DNA of 64,000 bases. Origin: UBA5239 sp040391785. GTDB lineage: Bacteria; Verrucomicrobiota; Lentisphaeria; Victivallales; Victivallaceae. Both the position numbers and the translations under genes were made by a program. The DNA lies in the NCBI GenBank assembly GCA_040391785.1, contig JBEBXH010000013.1, forward strand, positions 35,762 to 99,761. Reading direction: 5' to 3'. Of the stretch, positions 45,139 through 53,215 are shown piece by piece; the stretch's first letter is position 1, and every line of letters begins with the position of its first letter. Under the pieces are notes generated by a model. That model searched no databases. It was not told where the DNA came from and worked only from the letters and a program-made list of their open reading frames with translations.

Positions 45139-45849
45139 ATGAGAAAAATTTTTACACTTATCGAACTTCTGGTAGTAATAGCTATTATAGCAATATTGGC
45201 ATCGCTGTTGTTGCCGGCGTTGAACAAGACGCGGGAAAAGTCGAAAACCATAAAATGCATGAGCAACTTGAAGCAATTTGCTGTTGCCGGTGCTTCTTAT
45301 TTGAATGATTTCAACCCGTGGCTGCCGAATGCCCTGCTGGATCCGCAGGACCAGGGCGCTGTTACCGCGTTGGCGAAACACAGCAATATGGGCGACTCGA
45401 ATGCTCAGCTCTGCCCTTCCCAATCCCCTTATACCTGGAATATAAACGACAATATCCGCCGTTATTGGACATACGGATGTTATGGTTTGGGCTCCGCATG
45501 GATAGATGCCCCGCATTATGTGGTCATTAATGGCTCGGTGAAAATGACCAATACCGCCAAAATGAAGAAACCGAGTGATTATCCTTATCTATTCGATACC
45601 GTACGCAACGACGGACTGCAAATCTCCGGGTTCGACATGTCCAGCTCTACCGCCGCCGTACATTTGCGGCATGGCAGTGGCAGGGCGAATATTCTATTCA
45701 TCGACGGCCATGTGGAATCGGCGGACAGCGTCCGGCTGATTGAGGCCACTCGCTCGGTATCGCGCGGAACGGTCATGGTACACTGGTATCTGCTTTCCAA
45801 TGTCACCACACAAATGAGCAGACAAACTTACGCCGGAACCATTGACTGA
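45139..45849 (+). CDS. Prepilin-like protein, cassette D
   Basis: 236 aa. A four-residue leader (MRKI) precedes FTLIELLVVIAIIAILASLL; the residue before Phe is Ile, so Gly(-1) is again missing. The C-terminal motif is HGSGRANILFIDGHVES, with ten rather than nine residues between His and DG. About 45 more residues follow it, unlike the other copies. It lies between the LacI and DUF4838 genes. Confidence 0.84.
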   Translation: MRKIFTLIELLVVIAIIAILASLLLPALNKTREKSKTIKCMSNLKQFAVAGASYLNDFNPWLPNALLDPQDQGAVTALAKHSNMGDSNAQLCPSQSPYTWNINDNIRRYWTYGCYGLGSAWIDAPHYVVINGSVKMTNTAKMKKPSDYPYLFDTVRNDGLQISGFDMSSSTAAVHLRHGSGRANILFIDGHVESADSVRLIEATRSVSRGTVMVHWYLLSNVTTQMSRQTYAGTID

Positions 45850-45862
45850 GGTACTCGCGAAT

Positions 45863-47947
45863 ATGAAATTCATCTTATCTTTTGCGGTTGTTCTTGCCTT
45901 CCTCCTGAGTGTTGCGGCGGAAAGTGTTATACTGACCGGAAATCATACGGCGCGTTCGGAAATCATTGTCTCACCGGACGCGCCTGCCGAAATAAAAGAA
46001 GCCGCCGCAGCCCTCCGTTTCTATATACAGCGGATATCCGATGCGGAAGTGGCGGTCGTCGACCGGCCGGGGCGCGCGGCGGGCATTGCCGCGATCTGGG
46101 TGGGAAAACATCCGGACCTTGATGTACCTGAAGCCGATTTGAACTGGCGCGAGGATGAAGAATATCTGATCATGGTGAAAGCGCCGGGGGATATTGTGCT
46201 GGCCGGAAAAGATGTCATTCGGCAGGGCCGTTTGATGGAATCCGGTACAGTTTCAGCAGTTTATATCTTTATCCAGGATTATTTGCGGGTGCGCTGGTTA
46301 TGGCCGGGGGAACTTGGTACGGACATTATCCGCCGGGAAACCATCGAATTGCCGGAAACACTTGTCCGCAATGCACCGGCAATCAAGCAAAGGGCATTGC
46401 GGCTGCCGAACAGCAAACACCTGGCCGAATATTTCCAGCGCGGCAGAACGCCGATTATGGATAACTGGCAGGAGAAACAGGCGAAATCAGCGCAGGAGGT
46501 TTTGCAATGGCTTCATTTCCAGCGGGCGGGGCAAGCCTCGTATGACCGTCCGGCATCCGGCAGTTTCTCCATGGCGGGCGGACACGCCTTCACTGACTGG
46601 TGGACGCGCTTCGGCAAGACCCATCCGGAGTATTTTGCCATGCGCCCCGACGGTACCCGCACCGTGCCCATCCCGAGGTTTGCCAAATTGTGCGTATCCA
46701 ATCCCGCCGTGCTGGAACAGGTCGTTCAGGATTTGGAGAGAAGGCTGCCGCCCGATAAAAAACAACCGGCAATATTGTCCGCTTCCCCCAACGATGGCGG
46801 TGGTTATTGCATGTGTCCGGGATGTCTGGCGATGGATGAACCGGACGCTCCGAAATTGACTTTCGCCTGGCTTCGGCGGGAAATGAAGGTGGATGAAATG
46901 AATCTGGCGGTAGCCGCGCTGGAGGAGGAAGGCGATTATATACGCATGGAGTATGTATTTCTGACGGACCGTTATGCGAAATTCTGGAACCGGATTATGG
47001 CGAAGCTGCGGCAAAGGCATCCGGACCGGGATATCAGCATCGGCGTATGGGCCTATCATGCATGCCGGACGCCGCCGGTCCGCACCCGGCTGGACGATAA
47101 TATCGTGGTCGGATATGTCGGACTGGGGAGTTTAACCGAAAATATTTCGCCAGATGCCCAGCAGGAGCATTTACGCGAATGGAAAGGCTGGGCCGGAAAA
47201 TGCCGCCGGATCATTTGGCGTCCGAACCTTTACTGGCTGAACTGGGGTTTCCCTTATATTTACATGCAGCGTTCGGCGGAGCATATCCGTACTTTGGCGG
47301 ACAATCATATGATCGGTATGGATATTGATACCTTGCCATTGGATTTTGCCGCGCAGGGCATCCAGTATTATCTGTTGGCGCAACTTGCCTGGAATCCGCG
47401 GGCGGATGTGAATGATTTGATCAATGACTATACTCTCCGCGCGTTTGGTCCGGCCGCTGCAAGCATGCGCCGGTACTATGAAGTGTTTGAGGGGGCGGGC
47501 AAGCGTTATGAGCTGTATCATGATACCGGCCGAGGCAAAGGGGCCGGTTACTTCACCGATCAAGTATATACCCCGGAATGCATGGCTGCCGCAAACGACG
47601 CCCTGACTGAAGCCGCCGGACTGGTCAAGGGCCTTCACCCATATGAGGAGAGGGTGGCGTTTGTTCAAGTGGGATACGAATGGACCGCGGCACAGCTTGG
47701 TGTCATAAGAGCTCGCAAAGCCTTGCGGCAGCCGGGCATATCTGCGGCCGCGAAAAAGAATGTAGCGCAGCAAATAATAAAATACAGCCAGGCAAGGGAT
47801 CTGCTGTTACGTGAAAACTTCGGAAACCATGCGTTGAGTATGTTCAATATGGCTTTTTATGAAAAACTCACCGCATTGTATGAAATGACAGCAGTTTCCG
47901 CCGATATGGCTCCACCTGACCTGGCAATATTGGACGCGGCAAAGTGA
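45863..47947 (+). CDS. Secreted DUF4838 protein, cassette D
   Basis: 694 aa from ATG 45863, which gives a clean signal peptide (MKFILSFAVVLAFLLSVAA); an in-frame TTG at 45842 overlaps the prepilin gene. The N-terminal GH67-like prefix reads AAALRFYIQRISDAEVAVVD and ends RVRWLWPGELG. The DUF4838 core has GGHAFTDWWTRFGKTHPEYFA and SPNDGGGYCMCPGC, with the C-x-C-x2-C cluster near residue 316. No C-terminal jelly roll is evident. Glycosidase activity is likely; substrate unknown. Its stop lies 5 bp from that of the next, convergent gene. Confidence 0.82.
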   Translation: MKFILSFAVVLAFLLSVAAESVILTGNHTARSEIIVSPDAPAEIKEAAAALRFYIQRISDAEVAVVDRPGRAAGIAAIWVGKHPDLDVPEADLNWREDEEYLIMVKAPGDIVLAGKDVIRQGRLMESGTVSAVYIFIQDYLRVRWLWPGELGTDIIRRETIELPETLVRNAPAIKQRALRLPNSKHLAEYFQRGRTPIMDNWQEKQAKSAQEVLQWLHFQRAGQASYDRPASGSFSMAGGHAFTDWWTRFGKTHPEYFAMRPDGTRTVPIPRFAKLCVSNPAVLEQVVQDLERRLPPDKKQPAILSASPNDGGGYCMCPGCLAMDEPDAPKLTFAWLRREMKVDEMNLAVAALEEEGDYIRMEYVFLTDRYAKFWNRIMAKLRQRHPDRDISIGVWAYHACRTPPVRTRLDDNIVVGYVGLGSLTENISPDAQQEHLREWKGWAGKCRRIIWRPNLYWLNWGFPYIYMQRSAEHIRTLADNHMIGMDIDTLPLDFAAQGIQYYLLAQLAWNPRADVNDLINDYTLRAFGPAAASMRRYYEVFEGAGKRYELYHDTGRGKGAGYFTDQVYTPECMAAANDALTEAAGLVKGLHPYEERVAFVQVGYEWTAAQLGVIRARKALRQPGISAAAKKNVAQQIIKYSQARDLLLRENFGNHALSMFNMAFYEKLTALYEMTAVSADMAPPDLAILDAAK

Positions 47948-47952
47948 AAACG

Positions 47953-48513
47953 TTATTTGGCGGTGAAGGCGTCCGGGGCCAGCTGCTTGCGCTCGGCGAG
48001 CGAGAGAAATTTGATTTCGTTGCCGACGGTGTAGATGACCAGGAGTTCTTTCGGTTTTTTCGGGGCCGGGTCCGGGCCGAGCGTGGTGTTGTTCACACCC
48101 AGTTCGCTCTTGCTGGCGATGGCCTCGTTCACTTTGTCCGTGACGTCTTTCCATTGGGCGCCGTTGCCGTAAAATGCCTTGAGAACCTTGAATTCCTGAG
48201 CTGTTTCCGCGCCGCCCAGAATCACCCCTCTGGCTTTCTCCTTGATGACGGCGGTCTTTTCCGCTCCACCGTCTTTGTAGGTGATGGTCAGGTTTTTCTG
48301 TTTGCCGGGTGCCGGGTCTGCGCCGAAAGTCTGATTAAGGGGGGTGAAGACGTAAAATACGCCGGTCAGCCCCTGCGCCTTTTCCTTGAAAATGGCCGTT
48401 ACGTCATTGACTTGATCGCCCGCGCCGTAAACCGCTTTGACGATTTCCAGTTCCCCCGCGAAAAGTTCCGCGCAGAGAAATCCGCCGAGAATAAGGACCA
48501 TTAAATTTTTCAT
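47953..48513 (-). CDS. Exported protein with two DUF3395-like repeats
   Basis: 186 aa with a signal peptide (MKNLMVLILGGFLCAELFAG). Two ~75-residue repeats follow. Repeat 1: IVKAVYGAGDQVNDVTAIF ... TFGADPAPGKQKNLTITYKD. Repeat 2: VLKAFYGNGAQWKDVTDKV ... TLGPDPAPKKPKELLVIYTV. The shared pattern (A-x-YG-x-G-x-x-x-DVT ... GxDPAPxKxKxLxVxY) resembles DUF3395, otherwise found at the C-terminus of some DnaJ-type proteins. Function unknown; a periplasmic or surface binding role is possible. Confidence 0.6.
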   Translation of the reverse strand: MKNLMVLILGGFLCAELFAGELEIVKAVYGAGDQVNDVTAIFKEKAQGLTGVFYVFTPLNQTFGADPAPGKQKNLTITYKDGGAEKTAVIKEKARGVILGGAETAQEFKVLKAFYGNGAQWKDVTDKVNEAIASKSELGVNNTTLGPDPAPKKPKELLVIYTVGNEIKFLSLAERKQLAPDAFTAK

Positions 48514-48538
48514 GTGAATACCTCCCTTGATTATTTTT

Positions 48539-49075
48539 TTAAAGACTTTGACCGATCGCGGTCAATGCCTTGAGTGCTGTTTGATCCTTGGCCAGATCGC
48601 CCGCGTCGGAGGCCATGAATTTCTCGTCGATCACGACTTCCCAGCCCAGGAAATCCGCAATATTGTGGAATTGCTCGGAAATCAGCCGGTACTCCGGATC
48701 GTCCAGTTCGGCGCCGCCCACTGAGATGATGCCGATTTTCTTCTTGACACGGTGAAATTCATCGTTTTTCGAATAAAATTTGTCCAGCGCCAGTTTGAGC
48801 TGGGCGGAAATGCCCCACCAGTAGACCGGGGAGCCGAAAACGATCAGGTCGGCCGCGGCGATTTTGTTCATGAATTCGGCGCCGCCATCCGGCAGCACGC
48901 AGTTGCCGCCGTTTTTAGAACAGGCCTCGCAGGCGATACAACCCCTGAGCTTCAAATCGATCGCATTGATGGTTTCGACCGTATGGCAGCCTTCGAGCCC
49001 GGCTTTGACCGCGTTCAGGGCGTGGACCGTATTGCCGTTCCGGCGCGGGCTGCCATTGAGAATCACTACATTCAT
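48539..49075 (-). CDS. NADPH-dependent FMN reductase-like flavoprotein, possible Fe-S cluster
   Basis: 178 aa from ATG 49075 with GGAGGTGAAG upstream. MNVVILNGSPRRNGNTVHAL is the FMN-binding start of the flavodoxin-like family. CIACEACSKNGGNC (about residues 47-60) has the Cys spacing C-x2-C-x2-C-x6-C of iron-sulfur flavoproteins from anaerobes. IVFGSPVYWWGISAQLKLALD is the second flavin block. It probably moves electrons between ferredoxin and small acceptors. Stand-alone. Confidence 0.82.
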   Translation of the reverse strand: MNVVILNGSPRRNGNTVHALNAVKAGLEGCHTVETINAIDLKLRGCIACEACSKNGGNCVLPDGGAEFMNKIAAADLIVFGSPVYWWGISAQLKLALDKFYSKNDEFHRVKKKIGIISVGGAELDDPEYRLISEQFHNIADFLGWEVVIDEKFMASDAGDLAKDQTALKALTAIGQSL

Positions 49076-49180
49076 ATCTTCACCTCCGGGTTTAATGCAC
49101 TCCTTCAATATGCAGCAAAAGCGATGCAAAGCAAGATGAATTGCAGAAAAAAATAATTATTTAGCGCCATGTGCAAGTTT

Positions 49181-49383
49181 CGCCCGGTGGGCGACCAGCG
49201 CTATCCGCGCGCTGGACCGCGTGCGGCTACGAGCCGCTGCGAAGTATCTTTAAAAGGGAAATCCGCGAGTTTCCGACTCGCGCCAGATGGCTGCCGCCTC
49301 TGGACTCTGCCGGATGCGCAGCATCCGTTCAGTGCAGATCAGTCGATCTGCCGCTGGAGCGCGAGGAACGCGGAGTTCCTCGC
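49181..49383. repeat. Array of seven short hairpins including dispersed repeat copy 2
   Basis: Seven perfect stems follow each other: 49181-49193, 49196-49214, 49223-49237, 49264-49282, 49312-49326, 49335-49350 and 49361-49383, with stems of 5-8 bp and loops of 3-7. The segment 49261-49314 is identical to 43853-43906. The array fills the 318-bp gap downstream of lpxK and upstream of the flavoprotein gene. No gene is visible in it. Confidence 0.75.
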
Positions 49384-49393
49384 ATTGTTCCCG

Positions 49394-50566
49394 TCAAAGG
49401 AAGCAGATTCTGGAAATACACTGATCGAAGTTTTCCTGTCCGCTGAGGATATCGATTTCGATTCGGAGAAAGAAAAATTCGGGGTCGCCGATCTGGACAT
49501 TGGGCATGCGAACGGCGTCTTTTTCGGTGGTGAGGATCATTTCGGCGCCCTTTTCGCGGGCGAGCGCCACGAAGTTCACCAGTTCTTCGGTCGAGAAACG
49601 GTGATGGTCGGCGTAACGCTGCGTGGCGACGATTTCCGCGCCGAAGTCGCGCAGGAATTTCTCAAAGCCCTCGGGCTTGGCGATGGCGGAAATGGCGGCG
49701 ACTTTTTTGCCTTTCAGCTCATCCAGTGGCAACTGGCTGCCGCGGTTGAAAACCTGTTCCAGATATTTGGGTTTGTGACAGCATTCGATGATTTCCGCGC
49801 GGCGGTTGTGGCGGCGAATGAATTGTTTGAGGTGGCGCAGATGGTTGCCGCCGTTGGATTTGGTCAGGAAGATATAGTCGGCTCGGCGGATGTTCTTGAC
49901 CGGTTCGCGGAGCAGGCCGCGCGGCAGTACGTGGTGGTTGCCGAAGGGGTCGGTGGAGTCGACCAGCATAATATTGATATGGGACATCAGGTCGAGGTAC
50001 TGGAAGCCGTCGTCCAGGATCAGCGTGTCGGTGCCGAAGTGTTCGATGGCGTAGAGGCCGAGGCGAACGCGGTCCTTGTCCACCAGCACCGAAACGCCGC
50101 TCAAGTTCGAGGCGAGCATGTACGGTTCATCGCCCGCGTAGGTGGAGTCCAGCAACACGTTGGTGCCGTCCGAAACGACTTTGATCGGGGTCTCCAGTTT
50201 CTTTTTGCCGAACATGTGGGTGAGCTTGAACCACAGCGAGCGCTGTTTGCTGCGGTAGCCGCGGCTGAGCACGGCGACCTTGCGGCCCTTCTGATGGAGC
50301 GTTTTGGCGAAAACTTCAACGACGGGGGTTTTGCCGGTGCCGCCGCAGCTGAGGTTGCCGATGCTGACCACCAGGCAGCCGATGGCGCGGTTGCGGTACA
50401 ACCGTTTACTGTAGAGCCACAGGCGGAATTGCACCGCCATCCGGTAAAAGCGCGAAAAAACGAACAGCATCATGGTCAGGAGACGGTCGTACCAGTTGCA
50501 GCGGCGTTCTTCGATCAGTTCCAGGAAGTATTGTTCGAGGTTTTCGACAATGCGGCGTGAATTCAT
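49394..50566 (-). CDS. lpxK: Tetraacyldisaccharide 4'-kinase
   Basis: 390 aa, longer than the usual 320-350 because of a ~55-residue N-terminal extension. The LpxK P-loop is SIGNLSCGGTGKTP (residues 69-81). VLSRGYRSK, AGDEPYMLA and DTLILDDGFQY are family blocks, with DDGFQ carrying catalytic residues, and ILTTEKDAVR follows near the end. It phosphorylates the lipid A precursor at the inner membrane. The start codon overlaps the stop of the upstream small gene (ATGA), so translation is coupled. Confidence 0.93.
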   Translation of the reverse strand: MNSRRIVENLEQYFLELIEERRCNWYDRLLTMMLFVFSRFYRMAVQFRLWLYSKRLYRNRAIGCLVVSIGNLSCGGTGKTPVVEVFAKTLHQKGRKVAVLSRGYRSKQRSLWFKLTHMFGKKKLETPIKVVSDGTNVLLDSTYAGDEPYMLASNLSGVSVLVDKDRVRLGLYAIEHFGTDTLILDDGFQYLDLMSHINIMLVDSTDPFGNHHVLPRGLLREPVKNIRRADYIFLTKSNGGNHLRHLKQFIRRHNRRAEIIECCHKPKYLEQVFNRGSQLPLDELKGKKVAAISAIAKPEGFEKFLRDFGAEIVATQRYADHHRFSTEELVNFVALAREKGAEMILTTEKDAVRMPNVQIGDPEFFFLRIEIDILSGQENFDQCISRICFL

Positions 50567-50991
50567 TTGGTTTTCGTTCCGGCCTCGGGTGGACTGTGCA
50601 GATAGGGCTCAAGCTTGGTTTCGTCGGCGTCGACGAAGAGCATGGCCGGGGCGTCCCAGAACACGACTTTCAGGATTTTAAAGGGCAAACCCACCAGGAA
50701 GCCCAGCGGATAAGTGAAGCAGCGCATGGTGACCCCGCCCGCTTCCAGCGTTTTGTAGTCCGGCGCGTAGAAAATGTGAAAGACGCCCATGGTCAGCGCG
50801 GCCGGCACGGCGCCGACGATCATGCCCACGCCGTGGCCGATGTCCGCGGGGATCGTGACAAAGAGGCCATCCTCGTCGTAACCGTGAAAAAGCAGGCCCT
50901 GGAATTCGTCGATGTTGACTTCCTCGGCAATCGAGGATATGGGGGCCAGCAGACAGCATGCCGCAAGCAGCGCAATGAATATTCTAAGCAT
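50563..50991 (-). CDS. Small exported protein of unknown function, operon partner of lpxK
   Basis: 142 aa. Signal peptide or N-terminal anchor MLRIFIALLAACCLLAPISS (residues 1-22). Residues ~50-72 (IGHGVGMIVGAVPAALTMGV) and ~92-112 (TYPLGFLVGLPFKILKVVFW) are hydrophobic and could be TM helices. I do not recognise the family. It shares ATGA with lpxK, so an envelope-related role is possible by context only. Confidence 0.65.
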   Translation of the reverse strand: MLRIFIALLAACCLLAPISSIAEEVNIDEFQGLLFHGYDEDGLFVTIPADIGHGVGMIVGAVPAALTMGVFHIFYAPDYKTLEAGGVTMRCFTYPLGFLVGLPFKILKVVFWDAPAMLFVDADETKLEPYLHSPPEAGTKTK

Positions 50992-51112
50992 AATCAGACT
51001 CCTGTTCGATCAATATAAGTATACGGTTCAAAAAATAGCGCCACATCGCCGATATTTCCACTTGAAAGGGAACAATTTCATGAAAAAAGTGAACAAAAGA
51101 CGGCGATTCGAT

Positions 51113-51140
51113 TTGAAAAACGGTTTTGTCATAATATATT
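51113..51140 (+). promoter_or_regulatory. Promoter of rplM-rpsI(-argC)
   Basis: TTGAAA (51113-51118), 16-bp spacer, TATATT (51135-51140). About 100 bp of leader follows before rplM, which could hold the usual ribosomal-protein autoregulation; no clear hairpin is assigned. Confidence 0.5.
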
Positions 51141-51246
51141 TATAGTCCTTGTCTCTACGTCGACCCGATCCCGACCAAAGACAGGTTTCGTAATTGATGA
51201 AGAATCTTTTAATTAGTAACAAGAATCAACTGTTGAGAGCTGAAAA

Positions 51247-51675
51247 ATGAAAACCTATCTCGCGAAAGTTGGGGAAATCGAGCGCAAGTATGTGCTGTTC
51301 GACGCCTCCGAAGCTTCCGTCGGCCGGCTCGCCGTCAAAGTGGCCAATGCGCTCCGCGGCAAAGACAAGCCTACCTTTACTCCGCATATCGATACCGGTG
51401 ACTTCGTGATCGTGATCAATGCCGCGAACGCGGTGCTGACCGGCAGCAAGAACACCACCAAGGAATACGAAAGCTACAGCGGTTACCGCAGTGGCCGCAA
51501 GGTTGTTACCGCCGATGTCGTCCGCGAAAAGAATCCGGAACGGATGATCAAAGAAGCCGTCTGGGGTATGCTGCCGAAGGGCCGTCTGGGCCGGGCAATC
51601 TACCGCAAGCTCAAAGTCTATCCGGGCATGGAGCATCCGCACGCCGCCCAGAAACCTGTAAAAGTATCTCTCTAA
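51247..51675 (+). CDS. rplM: 50S ribosomal protein L13
   Basis: 142 aa, exact family length. It contains ASVGRLAVKVANALRGKDKP, FVIVINAANAVLTGSK and ERMIKEAVWGMLPKGRLGR, all L13 signatures, and ends YPGMEHPHAAQKP. It is the first gene of the rplM-rpsI pair, an arrangement kept in almost all bacteria. Confidence 0.98.
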   Translation: MKTYLAKVGEIERKYVLFDASEASVGRLAVKVANALRGKDKPTFTPHIDTGDFVIVINAANAVLTGSKNTTKEYESYSGYRSGRKVVTADVVREKNPERMIKEAVWGMLPKGRLGRAIYRKLKVYPGMEHPHAAQKPVKVSL

Positions 51676-51686
51676 GGAGTTAAGCA

Positions 51687-52085
51687 ATGGCTACCAAGAC
51701 TACTGAAATTTGGGCTACCGGGCGTCGTAAATGTGCCGTGGCCAGAGTCCGGATCAAACCGGGTACCGGCAAACTTGCCGTGAACGGCAAAGAAGGTATT
51801 GTCTATTTCGGCAGCGATGCCCTGATCGGCTACCTCAGCCAGCCGCTGGCCGTGACCGATATGGTCGGCAAATTCGACATTTTCGCCAACATCCAGGGCG
51901 GCGGTCCCTGCGGACAGGCCGGCGCCATGCGTCACGGCATCGCCCGTGCTCTGGTCAAATACGAAGAATCCCTGCGCGCCGTGCTGAAAAACAGCGGTAT
52001 GATGACCCGCGATGCACGCGTCAAGGAAAGAAAGAAATCCGGTCAGCCCGGCGCCCGCAAGCGCTTCCAGTTCTCCAAGCGCTGA
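51687..52085 (+). CDS. rpsI: 30S ribosomal protein S9
   Basis: 132 aa. WATGRRKCAVARVRIKPGTG opens the protein and GGGPCGQAGAMRHGIARAL is the S9 signature. The C-terminus GARKRFQFSKR is the basic tail ending in Lys-Arg that reaches the P-site tRNA. It lies 11 bp after rplM; argC follows after 16 bp. Confidence 0.98.
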   Translation: MATKTTEIWATGRRKCAVARVRIKPGTGKLAVNGKEGIVYFGSDALIGYLSQPLAVTDMVGKFDIFANIQGGGPCGQAGAMRHGIARALVKYEESLRAVLKNSGMMTRDARVKERKKSGQPGARKRFQFSKR

Positions 52086-52101
52086 TCACGGAGATTCGAA
52101 C

Positions 52102-53130
52102 ATGTCTGGAATCACTGCTGCAATCGTTGGAGCTTCCGGTTATTCCGGCGAAGAGCTCATTCGTCTGTTGCTTCGTCACCGGCAATGCCGGATCGGCGTG
52201 ATTACCTCGCGCCAGTATGCCGACAAGCCGGTGGAAACGGTTTTTCCCCGTTTCTCAGGCACCGGGCTGGCGTTTTCCGCGCCCGATGTCAAGGCAATTG
52301 CCGAAAAATGCGAAGTCGCGTTCCTGGCCCTCCCGCATGGGCTGGCCAGTGAATTCGCCATTCCGCTGCTCGAAGCCGGCGTCAAAGTGATCGACATCAG
52401 TGCTGATTTCAGACTTAGAAGTACTTCCAAGTACAAAGAATATTACAAGGAAGACCACCCGTCGCCGGAGTTGCTCTCCAAGGCGGTCTATGGTCTTCCT
52501 GAGCGTTACCGCGCTCAGATCAAAACCGCCGATATGATCGCCTGTCCGGGCTGCTACCCGACGAGCGTCATTTTGGCGGCTACTCCGCTGCTCGAAGCCG
52601 GCCTGGTTTCCCCGAAGGGAATCGTGGTCGCCAGCATGAGCGGCGTGTCCGGCGCCGGCCGCAAGGTCGACCTGCCGTACCTCTTCCCCGAATGCAACGA
52701 AAGCCTGCGCGCCTATGCCGCCGCCGGTCATCGCCACCTGCCGGAAATCGAGCAGGAACTCGCGGTTGCCGCCGGAATCGGTGAGCTCGCGATCAACTTC
52801 ATCCCGCACCTGGTGCCGGTGAACCGCGGCATCAATTCCACGATCGTCCTCGACGCCGAAGCAGATTGCTCGCTCGACAAGATCGCGGAAGTCTACCAGA
52901 AAGCCTATGGCAACGAACGTTTCGTCCGCGTGCTGCCGCACGGCCGCCTCTCCGACACCAAATACGTCACCATGACGAATTACTGCGAGATCGGCTACCT
53001 GATGGACCGTCACACCGGCAAGGTCATTTTGACCAGCACCATCGACAATCTGACGAAGGGCGCCGCCGGCCAGGCCGTACAGGACATGAACATCCGCTTC
53101 GGATTCGACGAAGCCGAAGGCCTGCTGTAA
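52102..53130 (+). CDS. argC: N-acetyl-gamma-glutamyl-phosphate reductase
   Basis: 342 aa from ATG 52102 with GGAG upstream; a longer frame starts inside rpsI. The N-terminal NADP site is AAIVGASGYSGEELIRLL. The catalytic Cys is in ACPGCYPTSVIL and the active-site His in AGHRHLPEIEQEL. Third step of arginine synthesis. Placement right after rpsI suggests read-through transcription. Confidence 0.95.
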   Translation: MSGITAAIVGASGYSGEELIRLLLRHRQCRIGVITSRQYADKPVETVFPRFSGTGLAFSAPDVKAIAEKCEVAFLALPHGLASEFAIPLLEAGVKVIDISADFRLRSTSKYKEYYKEDHPSPELLSKAVYGLPERYRAQIKTADMIACPGCYPTSVILAATPLLEAGLVSPKGIVVASMSGVSGAGRKVDLPYLFPECNESLRAYAAAGHRHLPEIEQELAVAAGIGELAINFIPHLVPVNRGINSTIVLDAEADCSLDKIAEVYQKAYGNERFVRVLPHGRLSDTKYVTMTNYCEIGYLMDRHTGKVILTSTIDNLTKGAAGQAVQDMNIRFGFDEAEGLL

Positions 53131-53144
53131 GCTCAGGGAAAATA

Positions 53145-53176
53145 GGACCTATGGGACATATAGGACCCATAGGAGG
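53145..53176 (+). repeat. Period-9 GGAC repeat after argC
   Basis: GGAC occurs at 53145, 53154 and 53163, followed by GGAG at 53172, all 9 bp apart, in a context of TATAGGACC-like units. It begins 15 bp after the argC stop. Confidence 0.6.
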
Positions 53177-53215
53177 GATTTCTACTGGTTTCGCAGACTT
53201 TTAATTGGTGCTGTG

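Noticed and set aside
45842..45862. TTG start for the cassette D DUF4838 protein
   Set aside because: ATG 45863 gives a proper signal peptide; the extra residues overlap the prepilin gene.
49169..50560. 463-codon plus-strand open frame opposite lpxK
   Set aside because: It is the antisense of lpxK and the hairpin array, has no recognisable domain, and lpxK on the other strand has all family motifs.
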